Source: Goodfellowiella coeruleoviolacea (GTDB taxonomy: Bacteria > Actinomycetota > Actinomycetes > Mycobacteriales > Pseudonocardiaceae). From it: DNA of 64,000 nucleotides. Position 1 is the stretch's first letter. Every line of letters begins with the position of its first letter. Location: NCBI RefSeq assembly GCF_024171785.1, contig NZ_JAMTCK010000001.1, forward strand, positions 558,134 to 622,133, given 5' to 3'. Of this stretch, positions 34,983 to 43,303 are shown piece after piece. The notes under the pieces were generated by a model that did not search any database, was not told the DNA's origin, and saw only the letters and a program-made list of their open reading frames with translations. The translations under genes were made by a program, and so were the position numbers.

Positions 34983-35085
34983 TGTCCGCTCGAACAGTTG
35001 GGCTGTCATTGATCGCACTTCCCACCGAGATGTCCCAGAAATGATCGCACGAACATCTCAAGGCAGCGTGATGTCCGGCCGAACA
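34983..35085. promoter_or_regulatory. Repeated operator in the divergent promoter of the radical SAM cassette
   Basis: TGTCCG-N2-CGAACA occurs twice (34983-34996 and 35072-35085), each an imperfect palindrome. Between them lies GAGATGTCC ... GAACATCTC (35027-35035 and 35051-35059), built from the same half-sites. Three TGTCC and three GAACA half-sites in about 100 bp suggest cooperative binding by the divergent LysR-like protein. Confidence 0.65.
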
Positions 35086-35162
35086 TTTCAGTGAGTCAGC
35101 CCGACCGGGCCAGCCCACGTTGGCGCCCGACGACGGCGCCTGGGAAAGCGGAGGTTCCGCTG

Positions 35163-36281
35163 GTGACCGCTCTCAGCATCGCCACCGATGAGGTGGCCCA
35201 GTCCTGTTACTTCCGCACCACTGTCGAGCAGCCATTCCGCAAAGCGCTGGTCCAGATCAACGAGGACTGCAATCTGCGCTGTGCCCACTGCTTCGTGTCC
35301 GCAACGCGGATCGGCAAGCAGATGCCGCTGACCGAGGTAATCGACAAGGTGATCCCACGCCTGGCCGCGTGCCGCGTTCGGCGGGTCACGCTCACCGGCG
35401 GAGAACCAACGATTCACCCCGACTTTCTGGCCATCACGCGGGCGTTTCGCGCCACTGGGATGGACGTCGGGATCTGCACCAACGCCACCGTCTTGAACGA
35501 GGCCCAGATCCGCGAACTGGCTGAGTTGGGCGTGCACTGCAACGTGTCTTTGGACGGGTTCGCCGCCGACTCACACGGCAAGTTCCGCGGCGACCGAGCC
35601 AGCTTCGCTGTCACCGTGGCCACCGTGGAAAAGCTCGGCGCGGCCGGAATTCTGCAAGGACTACTGTGCACTCCGAACACGCTGGCACAGAACGACGAGT
35701 ACACCCGGCTGTGTGCCTTCGCCCGCGCCAACGGTGCCCGCTACGTGCTGCTCAATCCGCTGGGCAGCATGGGCCGCGGGGTCAGGTCGCAGGCCAAGCT
35801 GGCGAAGCCGAGCGCGCACATGCGGGAAATCTTCGAACTGACCGCGCCGTTCGCCGGCCCAGACCTCGACATCGCGCACATCCGCTTTCCCAACACGGAC
35901 GGCCGGCCTCTGGCCGGATGCGAGGCCGGGACGATCATCTACGTGTTCACCCCCGGCGAGGTCACCGTGTGCCCGTACCTGGTGTTCGCCGCCCGCACCC
36001 CGGCCGCCCAGCACGCCGACACCGAGTTCATCGTCGGCAACATCTTCACCGACCCGGATATCGCCCGCCGTCTGGACGACTACCGCTTCCACAACCACTA
36101 CCGGATGGGTGACAACAGCACCTGCACGGCGTGCTCGGTGAGCACCGGCTGCGGCAAGGGCTGCCCGGCCGCCGTAGTCGCCGCCGGCGGCCGGATCGGC
36201 GACGTCGACACCGAGCAGTGCCCGATCACGACCGACACCCTCGCTGAAGGACGTCGGCTCCTGCCGCTGATGCCCGCGTGA
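35163..36281 (+). CDS. Radical SAM enzyme with SPASM domain
   Basis: 372-aa enzyme that should generate a 5'-deoxyadenosyl radical. The radical SAM triad is Cys36-Cys40-Cys43 in EDCNLRCAHC; TLTGGEPTIHP is the SAM-binding GGE motif and NVSLDG a barrel signature. The C-terminus fits the SPASM rule exactly: C-x11-G-x4-C (GCEAGT to GEVTVC), then C-x2-C-x5-C-x3-C (CTACSVSTGCGKGC) and a last Cys in EQCP, implying two auxiliary 4Fe-4S clusters. GTG 35163 has GGAGG 7-8 nt upstream; a GTG at 35091 lies among operator repeats. SPASM enzymes often modify peptides, but no precursor is evident. The stop overlaps the kinase start (GTGA). Confidence 0.88.
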   Translation: MTALSIATDEVAQSCYFRTTVEQPFRKALVQINEDCNLRCAHCFVSATRIGKQMPLTEVIDKVIPRLAACRVRRVTLTGGEPTIHPDFLAITRAFRATGMDVGICTNATVLNEAQIRELAELGVHCNVSLDGFAADSHGKFRGDRASFAVTVATVEKLGAAGILQGLLCTPNTLAQNDEYTRLCAFARANGARYVLLNPLGSMGRGVRSQAKLAKPSAHMREIFELTAPFAGPDLDIAHIRFPNTDGRPLAGCEAGTIIYVFTPGEVTVCPYLVFAARTPAAQHADTEFIVGNIFTDPDIARRLDDYRFHNHYRMGDNSTCTACSVSTGCGKGCPAAVVAAGGRIGDVDTEQCPITTDTLAEGRRLLPLMPA

Positions 36282-36934
36282 CCGGCTTCGTGGTGGACGA
36301 ACCCCGGCGCCTGCCGGGCGTGCTGATCACTCTGGATGGTCCTGGTGGAGTGGGGAAGTCCACTGCCGCACTCCTAGTCGCCGAGACCCTGAAAGCGACC
36401 GGGGTACCGGTGCATGCGACGACCCAGCCTTCTCGCGCACCGCTGGGCGAGCTGGCCCGGCACAGCACGGACACCTACCACGGCATGGCCCTGGCTTGTC
36501 TCTGCGCCGCCGACCGCCACCACCAACTCGCAACCGAGATACTGCCCGCACTGCGCGAGGGCACGTTGGTGGTGTGCGACCGCTACCTCGCATCCTCACT
36601 GGTGTTGCAAGGTCTCGATGGCCTGTCCGCCGAGGCGGTGTGGCACCTCAACCACGGCGTCTACCGACCCGACCTGTCGTTCATCCTCACCGGCGCCCCC
36701 GAGATCATCGACGCCCGCCTGCGGGCACGCGGCGGACACAGCCGGTTCGAGCGCGCCGAGGACAGCAGCGAGAGGGAGACCGCCCTTTACGCCCAGGCCG
36801 TGGTCGAGCTACACAACCGAGGCTGGCCGGTCGCCTCACTGGATGCCACCGCCAACTCACCCGACACGATCGCCACCGCGATCGTATCCCGTCTCCACCA
36901 CGTCCTGAACGAGAAGAGCACGGCATGTCTTTGA
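36278..36934 (+). CDS. Thymidylate-kinase-family nucleotide kinase
   Basis: 218-aa P-loop kinase of the dTMP kinase family. It shows the P-loop GPGGVGKST, the DR(Y/H) motif in VVCDRYLASSLVLQGLDG (nearly identical to Tmk SDRYxxSSxAYQG), and the lid region ARGGHSRFERAEDSS. Length is normal for Tmk (about 210). It phosphorylates a nucleoside monophosphate with ATP. Because housekeeping Tmk is normally elsewhere, and this gene overlaps the radical SAM gene (4 nt) and the phosphoesterase gene (10 nt), it probably serves a specialised pathway with a modified nucleotide. Substrate not inferable. Confidence 0.87.
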   Translation: MTGFVVDEPRRLPGVLITLDGPGGVGKSTAALLVAETLKATGVPVHATTQPSRAPLGELARHSTDTYHGMALACLCAADRHHQLATEILPALREGTLVVCDRYLASSLVLQGLDGLSAEAVWHLNHGVYRPDLSFILTGAPEIIDARLRARGGHSRFERAEDSSERETALYAQAVVELHNRGWPVASLDATANSPDTIATAIVSRLHHVLNEKSTACL

Positions 36935-37764
36935 GCCTGATCACCGTCAACATCGGCGCCCCCTCCCTCGACCGCGCCCATCGACAACTCCGCTGGCTAG
37001 CCGACCGGCCCGAGGAGGTGCTGGTGCTCACCGAAACGAAGGCCACCGCAGGCAGCCAGTTCCTCGCCGGGGCGTTCACCGCCGCCGGGTACGCGGTGAC
37101 TTTCCCGTACCACGCGCCCGGCGAACTCGGCGTGATGATCATCAGCAAACTGAGCACGACCCCGGACCCGCTCGGTACGGCGCTGGACTACCTGCCCGCC
37201 CGCGCGACCGGGGTCGTGGTCGACACCACCGACGGGCCGCTGCGGATCGCCGGCGCCTACGTACCGTCTCGAGACGCTACCGCGGACAAGACCGAGCGCA
37301 AGAAGACCTGGATCCGGCGCTTCTGCCAAGCCCTGGACGCCACGGCCAGCGAGGCGCCGCTGTTGCTGCTCGGCGACCTCAACGTGCTCGAACCAAGCCA
37401 TAAGCCCACGCATCGGGGTCAGTTCGCGCCCTTCGAGTACGCCTTCTACACCAACCTGACCGACCAGCACGGCCTGGTTGACCTGTTCCGACACCTGCAC
37501 CCCGATCGGGTCGAACACAGTTGGGCGCGCCAGACGGACCTGGGCTACCGCTACGACCACGCCCACGGCTCCCGTTCGCTGGCTGAGATGCTCACCGCGT
37601 GTGAGTACGTCCACGAGACACGGGAACCAGCGGCGGATGGTCCCCCGCTCACCGATCACTCGGGACTCGCCGTGCGCCTGGTGCTGACCGCCACCGGCGC
37701 GCTGCTAACGTCGGACCCCACCACGGCGGCTGCGTCTGCCGAGTCGGAGCCCACCCTGTTCTGA
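36925..37764 (+). CDS. Endonuclease/exonuclease/phosphatase-family protein (ExoIII fold)
   Basis: 279-aa metal-dependent phosphoesterase. Fold markers in order: LITVNIG (first strand), VLTETKA (metal-binding Glu), GVMIISK, IAGAYVPSRD, LLLGDLNVLEPSH (GDxN active site), YRYDHAHGS and LTDHSGLAV (the Asp-His pair). It is ExoIII/AP-endonuclease-like; relatives also cleave phospholipids or nucleotides. The last 25 residues are an Ser/Ala/Glu tail. ATG at 36925 lies inside the end of the kinase gene, so the three cassette proteins are co-translated. It could hydrolyse the product made by the other two enzymes or attack DNA (inference). Confidence 0.85.
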   Translation: MSLSLITVNIGAPSLDRAHRQLRWLADRPEEVLVLTETKATAGSQFLAGAFTAAGYAVTFPYHAPGELGVMIISKLSTTPDPLGTALDYLPARATGVVVDTTDGPLRIAGAYVPSRDATADKTERKKTWIRRFCQALDATASEAPLLLLGDLNVLEPSHKPTHRGQFAPFEYAFYTNLTDQHGLVDLFRHLHPDRVEHSWARQTDLGYRYDHAHGSRSLAEMLTACEYVHETREPAADGPPLTDHSGLAVRLVLTATGALLTSDPTTAAASAESEPTLF

Positions 37765-37789
37765 ACCCCGCGGGTCCTGAACCCCACGG
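37761..37789 (+). repeat. 13-bp near-perfect repeat across a stop codon
   Basis: CTGAACCCCGCGG at 37761 (holding the TGA of the phosphoesterase gene) recurs as CTGAACCCCACGG at 37777, period 16 bp, one mismatch. Third case in this window of a duplicated stop-codon context. Confidence 0.8.
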
Positions 37790-37851
37790 CTGGATCGGGG
37801 TCGGCTGCCAAACCACCTGCCTGTCCGCCGACCCCGAGGACCAGCCGCGGA

Positions 37852-38349
37852 ATGTCCACCCAGACCAGCAGCGCCACCCCCCGAACCGGCGCCCGCGTCC
37901 TCCTGCTCGACCCCGCCGACCGCGTGCTGCTCATCCACGCGCTGGACCCCGCCGACCCCGGTCACCACTGGTGGGAACTGCCCGGCGGCGGCCTGGACGA
38001 GGGCGAGGACCTGCGCACCGCCGCCCGCCGTGAGGTCGCCGAGGAGACCGGGATCGTGCTCGGCACCCTCGGCCTGAAGCTGTGGGTGCGCGAGTCCCGC
38101 TTCCGCTACCAGGGCCGTGACCACCACCGCGTCGACCACGTGTTCCTCGGTCGCGTCCCGGACACCGCGCCGCGGGTCCCGCTCAGGCCCACCGCCAACG
38201 AGAAGGCCGGGCTGGTCGAACGCCGCTGGTGGTCACTGGACGAGCTGCGCCGCTGCCGCGACAAGCTGCTGCCCGCGACACTGCCCGCCCTGCTCGACGA
38301 CCTGCTCGCCGGCCGGTTGGGCCCCACCCCGCTGACGCTCACCGACTGA
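37852..38349 (+). CDS. NUDIX hydrolase
   Basis: 165-aa NUDIX pyrophosphatase that cleaves nucleoside diphosphate-X compounds. The complete NUDIX box (G-x5-E-x7-R-E-x2-E-E-x-G) begins GGGLDEGEDL and ends RREVAEETGIV. Upstream LLDPADRVLLIHALDP and HHWWELPGG are typical. ATG at 37852, 87 nt after the phosphoesterase stop, same direction, so it may belong to the radical SAM cassette, although its high GC content resembles the chromosome to its right. Substrate unknown. Confidence 0.88.
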   Translation: MSTQTSSATPRTGARVLLLDPADRVLLIHALDPADPGHHWWELPGGGLDEGEDLRTAARREVAEETGIVLGTLGLKLWVRESRFRYQGRDHHRVDHVFLGRVPDTAPRVPLRPTANEKAGLVERRWWSLDELRRCRDKLLPATLPALLDDLLAGRLGPTPLTLTD

Positions 38350-38372
38350 CCGCCGCCGGTCGGCGACCGCGC

Positions 38373-39347
38373 TCAGGACGGCGTCGCGTAGCGGGTGGCG
38401 ATCGCGGTGGCGCGGTCGCGCAGGCGGGTGCGCAGCCACCGCGGGGCCAGGGCTTCCGCGTCCGTGGCGAGCTGCCACAGCGCCCACTCGGCGTGCCGTG
38501 CGTCCTGGAAGGCCACCTCCAGCCGCAGCCAGCCGTCCGGACCGGTTTCTTCGGCGCGGACGGCCAGCGCGGTGCCCAGCAGGTCCGCCCGGCGCGCCGG
38601 GTTCACCCGCGCCAGCACGGTGACCTGGTCGCCGCCGGTCCGGAACCGCGTGCTGCGGTCCTGCCAGACCCGGTCCAGATCGACCCGGTCGGGACGCTGC
38701 GCGGGTTCGTCGAGTTGCTCGGCGGCCAACACCCGGGACAGCCGGTAGGTGCGGTCCGCGCCCGACCTCATGGCCAGCAGGTAGCCCTGGCCGCGCGCGG
38801 TGACCAGGCCGATCGGGTCCACCGTGCGCCATCGTGGTGGCTGGCCCGAGGCCGCGTAGTGGATGCGCAGCTTGTGTCCGGCGACCACCGCGCGCCGGAT
38901 CTCGGCCACGATGCTGTCGGGCACCTCCTCGGTGACCAGTCGGCGGGCGAGCAGGTCGGTCTCCGGGTCGACGAGCAGTCGCTCGGCCACGCCGGCCGCG
39001 GTGTCCCGACAGCTCGCGGGTAGCGCGTCAACCACCTTGAGCATGGCCGACGCGAGCGCCGAACCGAGGCCGAACACCTGCGTGCCGCGCCGCGATCCGG
39101 CGACCAGCAGGGCGAGCGCCTCGTCGTGGTTCAGCCCGGTGAGTTCGGTCCGGAAACCCGGCAACAGCGCGAAACCGCCGTTCCGGCCGCGTTCGGCGTA
39201 GACCGGGACACCGGCCGCGGACAGCGCCTCGATGTCGCGCAGCACGGTGCGGGTGGACACCTCCAGTTCGCGGGCCAGCGCGGCCGCGGACAGCCGACCG
39301 CGCTGGCGCAGCAGCAGCACCAGCGAGACCAACCGGTCGGCGCGCAT
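38373..39347 (-). CDS. WYL-domain transcriptional regulator (YafY type)
   Basis: 324-aa regulator. N-terminal HTH_11/DeoR-like winged helix (MRADRLVSLVLLLRQRGRLS, then ELEVSTRTVLRDIEALSAAG), central WYL domain (LRIHYAASGQ, then DPIGLVTARGQGYLLAMRSG) and a C-terminal WCX-like part. It typically regulates the divergent gene, here RidA. ATG 39347 lacks a ribosome site; TAGGTT 6 nt upstream suggests a leaderless transcript. Confidence 0.9.
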   Translation of the reverse strand: MRADRLVSLVLLLRQRGRLSAAALARELEVSTRTVLRDIEALSAAGVPVYAERGRNGGFALLPGFRTELTGLNHDEALALLVAGSRRGTQVFGLGSALASAMLKVVDALPASCRDTAAGVAERLLVDPETDLLARRLVTEEVPDSIVAEIRRAVVAGHKLRIHYAASGQPPRWRTVDPIGLVTARGQGYLLAMRSGADRTYRLSRVLAAEQLDEPAQRPDRVDLDRVWQDRSTRFRTGGDQVTVLARVNPARRADLLGTALAVRAEETGPDGWLRLEVAFQDARHAEWALWQLATDAEALAPRWLRTRLRDRATAIATRYATPS

Positions 39348-39353
39348 GCGAAG

Positions 39354-39387
39354 AACCTACCGGGAATACACGACACAGGATGTCGTG
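39354..39387. promoter_or_regulatory. Palindromic operator and leaderless -10 of the WYL regulator
   Basis: Perfect inverted repeat CACGACA-cagga-TGTCGTG at 39369-39387 overlaps the expected -35 of the regulator gene. Its -10 (TAGGTT on the minus strand, 39354-39359) ends 6 nt before the ATG. The site also lies upstream of the divergent ridA-like gene, so one operator could control both. Confidence 0.65.
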
Positions 39388-39479
39388 ATTCGTTGCGAGG
39401 CTGCCTCCACGACGTCGGAGACGGGCGGCTACCGAACCGCTCGACGTGCGTACTCCCGATGAGTCGAAATGGAGTTGGT

Positions 39480-39881
39480 GTGGCAGTGGAACGAACGACG
39501 GTCAACCCGTGGACGTGGTCGGTGGAGCTGGGGTACGACCAGGGCGAACTCGTCTCCGGGCACACCCGGACCCTGTACTGCGCCGGGCAGACCGCGATGA
39601 GCGCCGACGGTGCGCCCCAGCACCACGGTGACATGGCGGCGCAGTTGGCGCTGAGCCTGGACAACCTGGAGGCCGTGCTCGGCGAGGCCGGCATGTCCCT
39701 CGCGAACCTCGTCCGGCTCAACGTCTACACCACCGACGTCGATCTGCTGTTCCAGCACTACGGCGTGCTGGCGTCGCGGTTGGGCGCCGCCGGAGTGGCA
39801 CCGGCCAGCACGTTGCTCGGGGTGACCCGCCTGGCGATCCCCGCTCTGATGGTCGAGTTGGAGGGCACCGCCGTCGGGTGA
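39480..39881 (+). CDS. RidA-family protein
   Basis: 133-aa member of the RidA/YjgF family, which hydrolyses reactive enamine/imine intermediates or acts in related detoxification. Motifs: LYCAGQTAMSADG near residue 35, LDNLEAVLGEAGMSLANLVRLNVY (given in part) and PASTLLGVTRLAIPALMVELEGTA at the end, which in RidA carries the imine-binding Arg (here in VTRLA). GTG 39480 follows GGAG. Regulated probably by the divergent WYL protein. Confidence 0.88.
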   Translation: MAVERTTVNPWTWSVELGYDQGELVSGHTRTLYCAGQTAMSADGAPQHHGDMAAQLALSLDNLEAVLGEAGMSLANLVRLNVYTTDVDLLFQHYGVLASRLGAAGVAPASTLLGVTRLAIPALMVELEGTAVG

Positions 39882-39971
39882 TGCACCCCGCCGCCCGCCG
39901 CCCGGGCCGGTCGAACAGCACGAGCGGCGGGCCGGTGAGTGATGCCCGGGACGGCCTGCGACGTCCGCCGG

Positions 39972-42900
39972 CTACTCGCCGCCAGCCATCCCGCGGGACG
40001 CCCCCACGCGGTCGGCGATCGCCTGGGCCTGCCGGTGGTGCTCCTCGGCGCGGTCGTGCCGGCCGAGGGCGGCGGCCAGGTGGCCGAGGTGCCGTGCGGT
40101 GGGGCCGAGGGTGAGCAGGCCGCTGCCGGCGCCGGCGAGTTCGTCGGCCGCGGGCAGCAGGCGGTCGTAGAGGCGTTCCACGGCCGGCCGGTCCCCCGCC
40201 TGGACCGCGATCATGGCGTGCAGGCAGGTCCGCGCCTCGAAGAGCAGGTCGCGTGGCGCGTCCGGGATGAGCCGGGCAGCGGCGAACGCCTGCTCGCGCC
40301 GGCCCTGGGCGAGCAGCACCAGCGGCCGGGCCCACGGCTCGTGCGGACCCCAGTCGGCGTCGACCAACTCGGCCGGCACGTCGGGGGCGGTGAGGCTGAG
40401 CAGGGCGAGCGGGAGGACGCCGCGCTCCATGCCGGGCATGCCGCTGCCGGCGAGCCGGGCGCCGGCCGCCCGGTAGGCGGCGCGCGCCTCGTCCCGCCGT
40501 CCGGTGATCGCCAGCCGGAGCGCGGCGTACCAGTCGGTGAACACGCCGACGAGCGGGAGTTCGTGGCGCTCGGCGAGCCGGTCGGCCTCGGCGGCGTGCC
40601 GGTCGGCGGCGGCGAGGTCGGCCAGCGCGGCGTGCGACTGGATGAGGATCAGGTGCCCGAGCACCTCGGAGGTCACCAGAGCGCGGTGCCGCCCGGCCAG
40701 GTCGAGCAGTTCCGCGCCGATCCGGGCGCGCTCCGGGGCCAGCCCGGCGCGGTGGAAGGTCTGCAGGTAGCGGGCGTTGAGCGCGTGCGCGAGCAGGGCG
40801 GGGTCGCGCCGGGCGCGGGCGATCGCCTCGGCCTGCCTGGCCGCCTCGGCGCCGCGTGGTCCGGCGTCGGCGCGGCGCTCCACCGCGATGGTGCTGAGCA
40901 GCCGGGCGCGGTCGGTCTCGTGCTCGGCCGGCAGCCTGGCCAGGGTGCGTTCGGCGGCCTCGACCAGGCGGGCGGACAGGTTCTCGTCGTCGTTGGTCGT
41001 CCAGATCGCGGGCACGTCGAACGCGCCGATCACCTGGGCGGTGAGCACCGGGTCGCCCAGTGCCTCGGCCGAGGTGACGGCCTCGGCGCGGTGGCCGCGG
41101 GCCTGGTGCAGGTCGCCGGTGACCGCCAGGGCCCGGACCATGCCCATCACCGCGGTCAGGCGGGCCCTGGTGTCGGTGCTGCCGGCCCGGTCCAGTGCGG
41201 CGACCGTCTCCCGCCACAGCCGGGCCGCCTCGTGCGGGGCGACGTGCCGCTCGGCCTGTTCGGCCGCGGCGCGGGTGTAGTGGGCGGTCCGGGCCGCGCT
41301 GGCCCGGTGGCCGGCCCGGAGCAGGTGGTGGGCGATCGCGGCCACGTCGTCGGGCCGGGTCTCGGCGATGATCGCCGCGGCCGAGGCGTGCCAGCGGGCC
41401 CGACGGGCCTGGCTGGTGTCCGCGTACAGCGTCTCCTGCACCAGGGCGTGGGCGAAGCGCAGCCGGTCGGCGTCCTGCTCCACCAGGAAGCCCGTGAGCA
41501 GGGCGGACTCCACCGAGTCCAGCACCGCGTCCTCGTCGCCGGCCAGCGGGACCAGCACGTCGAGGTCGACCTGCTGGCCGAGGACCGCGGCCTGGCGCAG
41601 GTGGGTGCGCGCGGTCCCGGTGAGCCCGGCCAGGCGGTGCCGGATCACGTCCCGCACACCGGCCGGCACGCGGTGCAGGGCCGCGTCGCCCTCGGTCTCC
41701 CACAGCCGGGTGAGTTCGCGGACGAAGAACGGGTTGCCCGCGCTGCGCGCGTGGATCACCCGGGACTCCCCCGGCGCGGGCACCCGGCTGGTGAGGGCGG
41801 TGACCATCTGCCGCACCTGGGGCTCGGTCAGGCCGCCCAGGTAGACGCGGGTCGGTTCGGCGCGGGCGGCCCGGCCCAGTGCCTCGGCCAGTCCGGTGGA
41901 GATCTCGGTGGCCCGGTAGGTGCCGACGACCAGCACCGGCCCGGCGTCGCGGTCGGTGGCCAGCGCGGTGAGCAGGGCGAGGGTCTCCTCGTCCGCCCAG
42001 TGCAGGTCGTCGAAGACCAGCAGGACCGGGGCCGTGGCGGAGACCGCGGCGAGCAGGGCGCTGGCCGCGCGCTGCCGCTGGAACCGGGCGGCCACCGGGT
42101 CACCGGGCGAAACGGTGTCCGCGTCCGCGTCGGCGTCGGCGTCCGCGGCGGCGGCGGGGTCGAGGCTGGCGCGCACCTGGGTCCACGGCCACGCCGACGG
42201 CGCGCCGGGCAGTTCCGGGCTGCTGCCCCACGCGGTGGTCCAGCCACCGGCGCGCAGCCGGGCGAGCAGGGTGCTGGCCAGCGCGGTCTTGCCGGCGCCG
42301 GCCGCGCCGGAGACCAGCGCCAGGCGCGGGTGGCCGGTGCGCGTCACGGCCGCCGCGGCGCGCTCCAGGTCGGCCAGTTCCGCGGTTCGCCCGACGAACG
42401 GCGGGTGCTCGACCGTCGGGTGCCGGTCGACCGGGGCCGGATCGACCGGGGCCGGGCCGGGCGGGGTCGGGCCGGGTGGGGGCGCGGTCGGCTGGGGGGC
42501 CAGGTGCGGGGCCTGGGCGAGGATGTCGGACTCCAGTTGGCGCAGGCGCGGGCCCGGGTCCAGGCCGAGTTCGGCGCGCAGCGTGTCGCGCGCCTGGCGG
42601 AGCGTGGCCAGCGCGTCGCCCTGCCGGCCGGTCCGGTAGAGCGCCAACGCCAGCAGCCACCAGCCGTCCTCGCGCAGCGGGTGCGCGGTGACGTGGGCCC
42701 GCAGGTCGGCGACGGATTCGGCGGCCCGCCCCAGGGCCACCGCCGCCTCGGCCCGGCGTTCCACCGCCAGCAGCCGCAACTCGTCCAGTCGCGCGGCGGT
42801 TCCGCGTGCCCAGTCCAGCTCGGCGAACTCCGCGTACGCCGGTCCCCGCCACCCGCCCAGGGCCTCGTCCAGCAGGGCGTGTGCCCGCTCGGTCTGCCCC

Positions 42901-43262
42901 GAGGCGAGCAGCTGCGCGGAGGTGGCGACCGCCGCCTCGAAGCGCCAGGCGTCCACCGCCTCGGGGTCGGCCCGCAGCGCGTAGCCGGGGGCCGCGGTGA
43001 CCAGCAGCCGGGACGGGGTGCGGGGCGGCCGGTCCGGCTCCAGGGCCTTGCGCAGCGCGCCGACGAAGGTCTGCACGGCGCCGAGCGCGCCGGGTGGCGG
43101 GTCGTCGTCCCAGAGGTCGTCGATGAGCCGGGTGACCGGCACCACCCGGCCCCCGGCCACCAGCAGCCGGGCCAGCACGGCCCGGTGCCGAGGGCCCCGC
43201 AGGTCGACCGGCCCGTGCTCGTTCTCGGCCATGAGTGGGCCCAGCACAGCGAAACGCACCAC
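39972..43262 (-). CDS. Large SARP-type regulator with NTPase and TPR-like domains (AfsR/BTAD family)
   Basis: 1096-aa regulator. Domain order: OmpR-like winged helix (residues about 1-95, VRFAVLGPLMAENEHGPVDL, then RHRAVLARLLVAGG), BTAD domain (about 98-250, AWRFEAAVATSAQLL to GLDPGPRLRQLESDI), a Pro/Asp-rich linker, an AAA-type NTPase (Walker A SGAAGAGKTALA; Walker B VFDDLHWADEE) with an Ala-Asp repeat insertion, and an alpha-helical TPR-like C-terminus of about 500 residues. GTG 43262 is chosen because TAGATT lies 8 nt upstream (leaderless); GTG 43259 is the next codon. SARPs activate secondary-metabolite or metabolic genes; the divergent hydrolase is a likely target. Confidence 0.88.
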   Translation of the reverse strand: MVRFAVLGPLMAENEHGPVDLRGPRHRAVLARLLVAGGRVVPVTRLIDDLWDDDPPPGALGAVQTFVGALRKALEPDRPPRTPSRLLVTAAPGYALRADPEAVDAWRFEAAVATSAQLLASGQTERAHALLDEALGGWRGPAYAEFAELDWARGTAARLDELRLLAVERRAEAAVALGRAAESVADLRAHVTAHPLREDGWWLLALALYRTGRQGDALATLRQARDTLRAELGLDPGPRLRQLESDILAQAPHLAPQPTAPPPGPTPPGPAPVDPAPVDRHPTVEHPPFVGRTAELADLERAAAAVTRTGHPRLALVSGAAGAGKTALASTLLARLRAGGWTTAWGSSPELPGAPSAWPWTQVRASLDPAAAADADADADADTVSPGDPVAARFQRQRAASALLAAVSATAPVLLVFDDLHWADEETLALLTALATDRDAGPVLVVGTYRATEISTGLAEALGRAARAEPTRVYLGGLTEPQVRQMVTALTSRVPAPGESRVIHARSAGNPFFVRELTRLWETEGDAALHRVPAGVRDVIRHRLAGLTGTARTHLRQAAVLGQQVDLDVLVPLAGDEDAVLDSVESALLTGFLVEQDADRLRFAHALVQETLYADTSQARRARWHASAAAIIAETRPDDVAAIAHHLLRAGHRASAARTAHYTRAAAEQAERHVAPHEAARLWRETVAALDRAGSTDTRARLTAVMGMVRALAVTGDLHQARGHRAEAVTSAEALGDPVLTAQVIGAFDVPAIWTTNDDENLSARLVEAAERTLARLPAEHETDRARLLSTIAVERRADAGPRGAEAARQAEAIARARRDPALLAHALNARYLQTFHRAGLAPERARIGAELLDLAGRHRALVTSEVLGHLILIQSHAALADLAAADRHAAEADRLAERHELPLVGVFTDWYAALRLAITGRRDEARAAYRAAGARLAGSGMPGMERGVLPLALLSLTAPDVPAELVDADWGPHEPWARPLVLLAQGRREQAFAAARLIPDAPRDLLFEARTCLHAMIAVQAGDRPAVERLYDRLLPAADELAGAGSGLLTLGPTARHLGHLAAALGRHDRAEEHHRQAQAIADRVGASRGMAGGE

Positions 43263-43270
43263 CGGGGTCC

Positions 43271-43276
43271 AATCTA
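43271..43276 (-). promoter_or_regulatory. Putative leaderless -10 of the SARP gene
   Basis: TAGATT (minus strand) ends 8 nt before the GTG start and fits TAnnnT. No Shine-Dalgarno sequence precedes the start. Confidence 0.5.
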
Positions 43277-43303
43277 ACCCGTGCTCCCCGTGCCGGAGCC
43301 GGT

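Noticed and set aside
34983-35085. LexA (SOS) boxes in the cassette promoter
   Set aside because: The half-site CGAAC is present but in the opposite arrangement (TGTnCG-N2-CGAACA rather than CGAAC-N4-GTTCG).
35091-35162. Start of the radical SAM protein at GTG 35091, or a short precursor peptide there
   Set aside because: No ribosome site precedes 35091, and it lies 5 bp after an operator; GTG 35163 has GGAGG at good spacing. The 24 codons show no precursor-like features.
35163-36934. Radical SAM plus nucleotide kinase as a prokaryotic viperin locus
   Set aside because: Viperins pair with CMPK2/Tmk-like kinases, but the motif here is CNLRCAHC with a full SPASM cysteine set and NVSLDG, unlike the viperin CNYxCxFCF pattern. 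It fits SPASM peptide-modifying enzymes better.
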